Of a DNA stretch of 37,227 nucleotides, positions 31,552-37,227 are shown in pieces (positions within the stretch are counted from its first letter, which is position 1; every line of letters starts with the position of its first letter). A program made the position numbers and the translations under genes. The notes beneath the pieces were generated by a model. It made no database searches, was not told the origin of the DNA, and saw only the letters and a program-made list of their open reading frames with translations. This stretch comes from a virus: the IMG/VR virus record IMGVR_UViG_3300031974_005642, positions 1-37,227 of that record; one strand, 5' to 3'.

Positions 31552-32624
31552 TGACCGTGACAATTTATAAAAGCACTGACGCGAATGCGCCATCATTACC
31601 AGCTAATTCTGCTGGGGGCCAGGCTTGGTTTATGAACTTGCTTAAAGCCTGTCTTGTAGATGGATATACCGGCAAGGCTGGAGCGGGTTGGACTGTCGAT
31701 TATCACGATACCACAACGGGCAAAGAGCGCATCGCACTTAGTAATGGTAATGGCATCATCGAATTTGTTTGCTGGGATTCAGCTTATATTGGAATGATGA
31801 TCTGGGACAGCATTACCGCCCCTGGGGTTGGGGCGATAAGAGCGGACGCTTTTGCAGATGTGATGAGTGACGGTGTAAACGGTTTTAAGCATCAATGCAG
31901 ACAATTGCCCGGCACATCAAGTGAAAGTATTCCGTCAATTCATTCGGGTAATTTTAATAATGCGGCTACTGCGTGGACAATTTACGCAAACGATAAGTCA
32001 GCGTGGATTCGTTTCCATTATCCTTATGGCAATAGTGCCGCGGATGCGGGGGACACTCTGTCATATGCGTATGCTTTACATCCAGTTGTTTTTTTTGGCG
32101 CTGTAAAAGGCCCCGATCTCGGTCGTGATGATTTAGGGAATTTTTCGATAATATATGGTCAGCATAGCTCAGCAAGCTCGGTGCCAAACTGGAGTGGCCA
32201 AGAAAACGCCATTTATGCCATTTCATTGCGCACTCCTATGGCCACTATTCCTGACTATGTAGCTAACGGATCCGTGTTTGATTATGCAAGGCCCTCTATC
32301 GAGTTTGAAGATTTAAACCCTTACAGTTCCTTGCGCCGATTTTCGCCTGTATTCATTTATTACCAAGGCAACGACGCGCCTAAGCCATCCGGAGTGCCTG
32401 CCAATTATGGGAAATACCATTACGCACAGTTGCCAGGCGTTGTGTATTTAGCCAATTCAGACTCATCTTACGGTGGGTTTTGGGCGAGGTATAGTCAGTA
32501 TGCAAGCATGAGCTGGAACCAGCAGCCGATCACTATTGGAGGCTTAAATCTCATGCCGTTCGGGTTTGCAGCCAGCTCTGGCGATGGTGCGGCATTGACC
32601 GATAATCCGGCGTGGTGGCCCTAA
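31551..32624 (+). CDS. tail-associated protein of unknown role
   Basis: A 357-aa protein. The opening VTIYKSTDANAPSL, followed by LLKACLVDGYTGKAGAGWTVDYHDTTTGK, is a pattern I know from structural proteins near the tail ends of many phages; no function is established. It is aromatic and Gly/Ser-rich. The gene looks somewhat more AT-rich than its neighbours, hinting at mosaic exchange. Both ends overlap their neighbours (TAATG). Confidence 0.65.
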   Translation: MTVTIYKSTDANAPSLPANSAGGQAWFMNLLKACLVDGYTGKAGAGWTVDYHDTTTGKERIALSNGNGIIEFVCWDSAYIGMMIWDSITAPGVGAIRADAFADVMSDGVNGFKHQCRQLPGTSSESIPSIHSGNFNNAATAWTIYANDKSAWIRFHYPYGNSAADAGDTLSYAYALHPVVFFGAVKGPDLGRDDLGNFSIIYGQHSSASSVPNWSGQENAIYAISLRTPMATIPDYVANGSVFDYARPSIEFEDLNPYSSLRRFSPVFIYYQGNDAPKPSGVPANYGKYHYAQLPGVVYLANSDSSYGGFWARYSQYASMSWNQQPITIGGLNLMPFGFAASSGDGAALTDNPAWWP

Positions 32625-33370
32625 TGACTACTCAATATATTTTTGAGCAGATCATTGAAACCCCATCGATCCAGTGGGTGGATTACGCGCTGACCATTGT
32701 CGATGACTCCCCCGACGACGTAATTCCCTTGCGAGCTTGGATTAATAACAAGCCGTCGTTTGCGGCGGGGGTAAAGTCAGGCGCTAGCGTGCTGCGCCTC
32801 GCTCCCGCTTACCTGCCGCAGTTTGTCACTTTTATGGCCATAAAAGGCGACGGCCAAAAAGTGTATTTCTCCCGCGATATCGACCTCTTAAACGATGTCG
32901 CGATAACGATCTATGCGATAGATGAGACTGGGGCAGGCCCTGGTGGTGGCGGTGGCCAAGCGCATATTGCGGGCACGGTGACTATTGACGGTACCGCCGC
33001 CGTGCGTGACGTGATTATTATTAGCGACGATAAAGCCAATGGCCGCACCGTGCTCGCCGAAGGCAGCAGCGCGGGCGACGGCAGTTTTGATATTAACTAT
33101 AGCGATTGGGGCGGCGCTGTTATTGCGCTTGCCATAGACGAATACGGGATCGCGTTTTCGCCGGAAACCGCCCTTAATAGCGGCGAGATCGTCCATCCCA
33201 CAAGCCCGAATGGCTACGTTTACGAAGTAACGGCAGCGGGCACCACTGCCGCCAGCGAGCCGAGTTGGCCGACAAGCGGTAGCGTACAGAGTGGCAGCGC
33301 GACGTTTAATACAAAACCCTATTATCGACCTATCGCTAGCGGGCCACTAACAGGTGAGCTGCTGCCATGA
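32624..33370 (+). CDS. tail protein with Ig-like and C-terminal binding-type modules
   Basis: A 248-aa protein. ATG 32624 is in TAATG overlap with the previous stop; an upstream GTG in frame at 32612 is less likely. A Gly-rich linker (GAGPGGGGGQ, about 105-114) leads to a carboxypeptidase-regulatory-like beta domain (IAGTVTIDGTAAVRDVIIISDD...). A final segment, GYVYEVTAAGTTAASEPSWPTSGSV, is a repeat type common in tail fibres. It may contribute to host-surface contact. The stop overlaps the next gene by ATGA. Confidence 0.65.
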   Translation: MTTQYIFEQIIETPSIQWVDYALTIVDDSPDDVIPLRAWINNKPSFAAGVKSGASVLRLAPAYLPQFVTFMAIKGDGQKVYFSRDIDLLNDVAITIYAIDETGAGPGGGGGQAHIAGTVTIDGTAAVRDVIIISDDKANGRTVLAEGSSAGDGSFDINYSDWGGAVIALAIDEYGIAFSPETALNSGEIVHPTSPNGYVYEVTAAGTTAASEPSWPTSGSVQSGSATFNTKPYYRPIASGPLTGELLP

Positions 33371-35247
33371 CGTATATTGTCGAGCCGTGGGATGGCGTCG
33401 ATCTGCCATTTTCAATTGCGCCGCATAGCGTCATTGACCCGCTGCTTGTCGAACTGAATTTCGAGCGCAATTTCGACCCGCTGCCTTGGCTGTCGCCAAG
33501 CCTTCATGCCGAGTGGCGGGCGCGCTTACAAAGCGCAGTGACAAAACAAGGCGAGTTTACCTTTCCGTCTGTGGCGGCTGATCGCGCAGATCATCACAGC
33601 GGCGCGGTGTGGGGGCAAGCTGATTTCATCGCAGCGCCTAGCGCACTACTGTTTGCTGCGGCAGAAAAAGGCGATGCAATTCGCGCTGGGGTGTGGGGTA
33701 TTGCTGAGCAAAAGGCCAGTGCATTGACGCTAATATGGAACCGCACTGTGATCGCGGACGCCATGAATTTGCAAAGCTGGGATCAGGGCACGGCCATCGA
33801 CCTTGTTAATTATTCGGCCCGCTGGAAGGTGAGTGGTATTGCCGACGCGGCGCGGTCGGCGTCATGGTTTAGCGTTAATTTGGCGGGCAAAGTTTACAAC
33901 GACGCTGCCGCGAAAATGGCACTACACAATACCGATAATGCGCTCGGCGTGGTGCTTAATTTCTCTGGCGATCCAAATCGGCTGCCAAGCCCCGTGGCAG
34001 TGCAATTCGCTTTTGGCTATGTGCCCCACGCACGGCCGAGTGTGCCCCACGACATCTCAATCACAATCACTGCGCGCCAAGCGAACCCAAGGGATGCTAT
34101 TGACCGGATACCTTGGGGCCTTGGCGACAGCATTTGGCTCGACTGGAATTTGCCCTATCCGGTAGATCCAAATTTACCGCCAGGGCCGGAACCCGGCGAG
34201 ATCCCAGACATTAAAGTGGTATACCTCACAATGAACACACTACAGATCGAAACCATCATCGGTGAAATACCGCTTGATGTGCAGGACGTTGGTATAAGCC
34301 TCGATATCGACTCGCTGAGCTGGCAATTTAGTGGCACGGTGTACGGCGAAGCTTCGCTGAATTTAGTTAGCCCCAGTGAATCGGGGATGAAGGAAATCAG
34401 TGTCACCATAAATGGCCACAACTGGTTGTTTATGATCGAGCGCTATACGAGCGACGAGCAGTTCCCCACCAAGAAGTTTGGCATTACAGGCATAACGCGA
34501 ACGCAATACATGGCAGCACCGTTTGCGCCGACGCGATCCTACACCAATGCGATTGCCACAACAGCAAAGCAGGCCCGTGAAAACGAACTCGCCAGCACAG
34601 GTTTTACGCTTGTATGGGCGCTGGGTGGTGATGCCGACCTGCCGGACTGGACTATACCCGCTAGCGCACTGAGCTATCGTGATCGCAGCCCCGCGCAAGT
34701 CATAGGGCAGATCGTAAAAGCCGCAGGCGGCGTAATGATCCCGAGCCGTAATAGCGACGCGTGGACAATACAGCCCCGCTATAGCACTCCGTCTTGGCAG
34801 TGGAGCGGCGCCTCACCTGACGTGGTTATCTATATCGGTATGGTGCGCAGCAGGTCTGCGACCTTTGAACCGGGGCCAAGCTTCGACGCATGCTATGTAA
34901 GCGGCATTAACCAAGGTGAGGCCGTGGAGGTGCGTAGGCAAGGCAGTGGGGGCCTAAGCCCAATGCCTGATATTTATGACGACCTGATAACGGACGCCCA
35001 GCCAGCAATAAGCCGTGGTAAGGTCGAGCTATCTGCCGCAGGTAATAAAGTAATCGAAACCCTTGCGGTACTACTTCCCGAGAATGCAGCAGCACCGGGC
35101 ATAATAACGCCGGGCCAAATAGCTAAAATCATCCATGATGACGCCGAACAGGACTATTTCGCGTTAGTGCTATCGACACGAATCTCCGTGCAGCGCGCTG
35201 GCGCTGCCGAGATCTATCAAAGCGTAACGCTGGAGCGTGCTGCATGA
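33367..35247 (+). CDS. putative tail hub/tip protein
   Basis: A 626-aa protein, the largest after the tape measure in the tail-tip group. The N-terminal half is beta-rich and contains Trp-rich strands (WGIAEQKASALTLIWNRTVI). The C-terminal half (from about 290) has DVGISLDIDSLSWQFSGTVYGEASLNLV, SVTINGHNWLFMIERYT, LSYRDRSPAQVIGQIVKAAGGVMIPS and IYDDLITDAQPAISRGK-EL. This order of an inner beta barrel and a small alpha/beta domain resembles central hub (gp27-like) proteins of tails. It is probably the tail hub, a moderate-certainty call. Confidence 0.65.
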   Translation: MTYIVEPWDGVDLPFSIAPHSVIDPLLVELNFERNFDPLPWLSPSLHAEWRARLQSAVTKQGEFTFPSVAADRADHHSGAVWGQADFIAAPSALLFAAAEKGDAIRAGVWGIAEQKASALTLIWNRTVIADAMNLQSWDQGTAIDLVNYSARWKVSGIADAARSASWFSVNLAGKVYNDAAAKMALHNTDNALGVVLNFSGDPNRLPSPVAVQFAFGYVPHARPSVPHDISITITARQANPRDAIDRIPWGLGDSIWLDWNLPYPVDPNLPPGPEPGEIPDIKVVYLTMNTLQIETIIGEIPLDVQDVGISLDIDSLSWQFSGTVYGEASLNLVSPSESGMKEISVTINGHNWLFMIERYTSDEQFPTKKFGITGITRTQYMAAPFAPTRSYTNAIATTAKQARENELASTGFTLVWALGGDADLPDWTIPASALSYRDRSPAQVIGQIVKAAGGVMIPSRNSDAWTIQPRYSTPSWQWSGASPDVVIYIGMVRSRSATFEPGPSFDACYVSGINQGEAVEVRRQGSGGLSPMPDIYDDLITDAQPAISRGKVELSAAGNKVIETLAVLLPENAAAPGIITPGQIAKIIHDDAEQDYFALVLSTRISVQRAGAAEIYQSVTLERAA

Positions 35248-35477
35248 GTACCCGCAATCCTTGGTTGAAATTCAGCAAACTGCTCAAAGGCGAGGGGCGC
35301 ACCGTCGTCACCGTACAAAGCAATAACGGCGACGGCACAAGTACGGTCACCACCCGCGACGGTACAAGTATTAAAGTTAAGGGCGAGGGCGTGGCCGCGA
35401 CCAAAAAGGCAATAATAGAAGGCGGCGAGCTGCGTTACGAGGTGCCAAACCTTAGTAGTTCGGTTGTTGAGGTGTAA
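35244..35477 (+). CDS. small beta-rich tail-operon protein
   Basis: A 77-aa protein in ATGA overlap with the hub gene. The sequence is TVVTVQSNNGDGTSTVTTRDGTSIKVKGEGVAATKKAIIEGGELRYEVP: a short OB/SH3-like beta pattern of the kind found as a tip module in phage tails. It is the last gene of the tail operon. A strong hairpin begins 18 bp later. Confidence 0.65.
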   Translation: MSTRNPWLKFSKLLKGEGRTVVTVQSNNGDGTSTVTTRDGTSIKVKGEGVAATKKAIIEGGELRYEVPNLSSSVVEV

Positions 35478-35495
35478 ATAGGAAAGAGACAGCGA

Positions 35496-35523
35496 GTGGC
35501 ATGGTGCGCGAACACCAAGCCAC
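35496..35523 (+). terminator. strong hairpin after the tail operon
   Basis: GTGGCATGGTG (35496-35506) pairs with CACCAAGCCAC (35513-35523): 10 of 11 base pairs with one A-A mismatch and a 6-nt loop (CGCGAA). It lacks a T-run. It may terminate the tail operon or act as an RNA element ahead of com. Confidence 0.5.
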
Positions 35524-35562
35524 CCGCCCACAGTAGATAGCACTGTGAGCCAAGGCTGCCCC

Positions 35563-35574
35563 GCTCGATCGAGC
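35563..35574 (+). promoter_or_regulatory. GATC-centred palindrome upstream of com
   Basis: GCTCGATCGAGC is a perfect 12-bp palindrome with a Dam-type GATC at its centre, 33 bp before the com start. In Mu, the com-mom promoter is governed by GATC methylation. Whether this single site has that role is speculation. Confidence 0.35.
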
Positions 35575-35607
35575 AAAGGGAGCCTACCAGAAATTGTGGA
35601 GGTTCAC

Positions 35608-35814
35608 ATGCAGGAAATAAGGTGTAGCCGGTGCAATCGGTTGCTAGTAAAAGCAATATTTATTCGCATTGAGGCCAAGTGCCCTCGATGTAAGTTCTTT
35701 AACAATCTGAGTGCCCCGAGCACCTTGAGCGCCCCGAGCGCCATTAAAGGTGCTCGTCATGATCAAATTACACAATCGGGATTGTCTGGCCATACTGGCA
35801 GAGATGGAGAGTAA
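35608..35814 (+). CDS. Com-like zinc-finger translational regulator
   Basis: A 68-aa protein. ATG 35608 is preceded by GGAGG (35598-35602). Four cysteines, C6/C9 and C25/C28 (IRCSRCNRLL and KCPRCKF), match the zinc-binding Com protein of Mu, which binds mom mRNA and opens its ribosome site. The C-terminal segment has a repeated LSAPS. The gene overlaps the methyltransferase gene by 56 nt in another frame, as com overlaps mom in Mu. Confidence 0.88.
   Translation: MQEIRCSRCNRLLVKAIFIRIEAKCPRCKFFNNLSAPSTLSAPSAIKGARHDQITQSGLSGHTGRDGE
35717..35756 (+). promoter_or_regulatory. hairpin sequestering the methyltransferase ribosome site
   Basis: CGAGCACCTT (35717-35726) pairs perfectly with AAGGTGCTCG (35747-35756), a 10-bp stem with a 20-nt loop, inside the com coding sequence. 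The 3' arm contains AAGG, the Shine-Dalgarno for ATG 35759. This is the arrangement of the Mu translation-inhibitor stem-loop relieved by Com. It is a probable Com target. Confidence 0.65.
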
Positions 35815-36079
35815 TAGCGTCGATCTGGTAGCGACAGATCCCCCATATTATCGAGTCAAAGCTGACGCTTGGGATAATCAGTGGGCAAGCGAGGCTGAAT
35901 TTATAGCCTGGCTTGAATCGGTAGTGATTGAATGCGTCAGGGTGTTAAAACCTACAGGCGGCCTCTATATGTTTATGGGGCCGAAAATGGCAGCCAGTGT
36001 TGAGCGAATGATTGCAAAGCATATGGTCGTCGAAAATCACATCGTTTGGATCAAGCCATCAGGCATGCATAAGCGGTAA
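35759..36079 (+). CDS. methyltransferase N-terminal fragment
   Basis: The 106-aa product made if TAA 36077 acts as a stop. It contains the DPPY active site but lacks the AdoMet-binding motif I, so it should not methylate DNA alone. Confidence 0.6.
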   Translation: MIKLHNRDCLAILAEMESNSVDLVATDPPYYRVKADAWDNQWASEAEFIAWLESVVIECVRVLKPTGGLYMFMGPKMAASVERMIAKHMVVENHIVWIKPSGMHKR

Positions 36080-36196
36080 TGCCGAGCGAGCCTTCGCCGT
36101 TATTTCCCAGCTACTGAGCGCATTATATTTGCGACCCAGCGCGAACATTCTGAGTCCAAAGCGCAGCATGCAGCAATTGCTGAGGCTTGTGAGCCG

Positions 36197-36772
36197 GTGA
36201 TTAGTTACTTAAGGGATGTGCTCGCGGGGAGCGGTTTAAGTCAGTCAGATGTAGATCGGGCGATTGGTGTCCAAATGGCGGGACACTGGTTTGGCCGGTC
36301 TCAGTGGCGGCTTCCCACTGAGGGTCAATATAAGCAGCTTCAACACTTGTTTAATGGTGGTTTAATTCGGTCTTATTCAGACGTTAAAGCCCAGTGCGAT
36401 GCCCTAGTAAATGATGCAACCAAACCGGCAAAACGCCACTTCGACCTAGACGGCCGCGAGTGGTTTACTGATGCGTGGGTGTGTCCGCCGGTGCAGTTTT
36501 ATCCCGGCAAACACCCCTGCGAAAAGCCAATGTCCATGATGGAACACATCATCACAGCCAGCAGCCGACTAGGTGACGTAGTGTTTGACCCGTTTATGGG
36601 AGGAGGGACGACGGGGGTGGCGGCCGTGGGTACTGGTCGGAGGTTTGTAGGGTGTGAGTTGGACGGCGATTATTTCTTAGTCACGTCAGACAGAATTTCT
36701 GAGACAATACTGGATCATCCAAGAAGTAAGGCTCATCAATCGAGTAGTACACTGATCAAATTCGATAATTAA
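36197..36772 (+). CDS. methyltransferase C-terminal fragment
   Basis: The 191-aa part carrying the target-recognition region and motif I (FDPFMGGGTTG). It could be re-initiated at GTG 36197, which has no good ribosome site. Together with the N-terminal fragment it might reconstitute a split enzyme, but this is inference. The frame is the same as in the upstream fragment. Confidence 0.55.
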   Translation: MISYLRDVLAGSGLSQSDVDRAIGVQMAGHWFGRSQWRLPTEGQYKQLQHLFNGGLIRSYSDVKAQCDALVNDATKPAKRHFDLDGREWFTDAWVCPPVQFYPGKHPCEKPMSMMEHIITASSRLGDVVFDPFMGGGTTGVAAVGTGRRFVGCELDGDYFLVTSDRISETILDHPRSKAHQSSSTLIKFDN

Positions 36773-36783
36773 GGGGATAGCTA

Positions 36784-37227
36784 ATGCGAGATAATCTATA
36801 CGAAAGCCTTCGTAACCACGCTGAAGAGCACGAATCGCTCAAAGGCCATTTCGTCGATTTTGTGGGCAGACTGGAAGTACTATTCGGCCCTGAGGGCCAA
36901 ACGGGAGTTCAATTTGAATTCGGCGCATACGATCAGGGTAAGAGCCTTGAATTCGAGTTCTGCGGCAGAAAGGCGAGAATTGAATGGATACCTGTCCTAT
37001 GCTCAGAAAAAAGCCAATTCGGTGATTACAGCGTTCTTAATGGGCTGATGGTGGTGAGTACCCCTCGATTGCTAGATGGCGACCGTGAAGAAACATTCCG
37101 AGTGACCTTTGCTCAAGCTGGTCAGGCCGAGGTCAACGAGAAGTCAATCAATATTGGCTATGACAACGGCGCGGCGTTTTTGATGCACCACGTAATCGAT
37201 AGCCTTTTGAGGAAAGTCCCGCTTTAG
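36784..37227 (+). CDS. hypothetical protein
   Basis: A 147-aa protein. ATG 36784 follows AAGGGG about 9 nt upstream. It is a mixed alpha/beta, acidic protein: YESLRNHAEEHESLKGHFVDFVGRLEVLF, then strands (GVQFEFGAYDQGKSLEFEFCGRKARIEWIP, EETFRVTFAQAG) and a C-terminal helix (FLMHHVIDSLLRKV). No family is recognised. It lies 11 bp after the methyltransferase, so it may be co-expressed with it. The stop is the last base of the window. Confidence 0.7.
   Translation: MRDNLYESLRNHAEEHESLKGHFVDFVGRLEVLFGPEGQTGVQFEFGAYDQGKSLEFEFCGRKARIEWIPVLCSEKSQFGDYSVLNGLMVVSTPRLLDGDREETFRVTFAQAGQAEVNEKSINIGYDNGAAFLMHHVIDSLLRKVPL

Larger units (their letters stand above)
35759..36772 (+). pseudogene. adenine-type DNA methyltransferase interrupted by an in-frame TAA
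   Basis: A 337-codon reading frame for a Mu-like phage DNA methyltransferase. Catalytic motif IV is ATDPPYYR (D27-Y30). The AdoMet motif I is VFDPFMGGGTTGVA near the C-terminus, the beta-class order. The codon after GMHKR is TAA (36077-36079). Homology-like sequence continues in the same frame (CRASLRRYFPATERIIFAT, then EPVISYLRDVL). So this is a nonsense change, not a simple frameshift; CAA to TAA would explain it. ATG 35759 is chosen because AAGG lies 8 nt upstream. It may be a dead gene, a read-through product, or a sequencing error. Confidence 0.8.

Noticed and set aside
36012-36200. Short frame bridging the two methyltransferase halves as evidence for a frameshift
   Set aside because: The correct family-like sequence continues in the original frame after the TAA, so the bridging frame is not needed.
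1-37227. tRNA, rRNA or CRISPR array
   Set aside because: No cloverleaf, rRNA segment or regularly spaced direct repeats were seen.

Overview
The window is a nearly complete transposable (Mu-like) bacteriophage genome, most likely a prophage. All genes lie on the + strand in the order regulators, lysis, head, tail, DNA modification. The left edge cuts into the 5' end of the MuA-type transposase. The phage left end and the c repressor and ner-type control genes are therefore missing. The right edge stops at the end of a small gene just past the com/methyltransferase region, so the right end is not visible either. Gene content, codon use and a moderate GC content suggest a gammaproteobacterial host, perhaps marine. 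The host cannot be named from the sequence.

Layout. (1) 1-6837, early region: DDE transposase, MuB-type ATPase activator, then a tightly overlapping operon of small proteins. Several of these have (winged) helix-turn-helix patterns, followed by a DUF3164 protein, unknown proteins and a GemA/gp16 homologue. (2) 6824-7210: one Mor/C-type transcription activator. (3) 7394-8479: an AT-rich cargo gene for a predicted PD-(D/E)XK restriction-like nuclease, where Mu carries C. (4) 8610-10399: holin, lytic transglycosylase, two spanin-like genes and a TraR/DksA zinc finger. (5) 10402-22445: head module with gp25/26/27-like proteins, TerL, an ASCH protein, DUF935 portal, a cluster of tiny accessory ORFs, a MuF protein with a toxin-like C-terminus, gpG, protease/scaffold, a decoration-like protein, major capsid, and gp35/36/37-like proteins. 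(6) 22449-35477: tail module with a tube protein, a 1379-aa tape measure and a series of large beta-rich distal tail proteins. There is no contractile sheath, which points to a long non-contractile tail (B3/D3112-like) joined to a Mu-like head. (7) 35608-36772: a Com homologue overlapping an adenine-type DNA methyltransferase that is interrupted by an in-frame TAA. A last unknown gene follows.

How it works together. MuA and MuB would carry out replicative transposition. The single Mor/C-like activator probably turns on the late operons. An identical 12-bp palindrome (TGAAGCGCTTCA) within a 17-bp identical block lies upstream of both the lysis operon and the protease/capsid operon, the places where Mu has its C-dependent lys and I promoters. 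Two RNA hairpins appear to bury Shine-Dalgarno sequences: one in front of the holin, and one in front of the methyltransferase, where it sits inside com as in the Mu com-mom switch. Hairpins after the capsid, the tube protein and the 50-aa gene probably stage expression within the late operon.

No rRNA, tRNA, CRISPR array or insertion sequence was recognised. Function assignments rest on motif recognition by eye; no database search was run.
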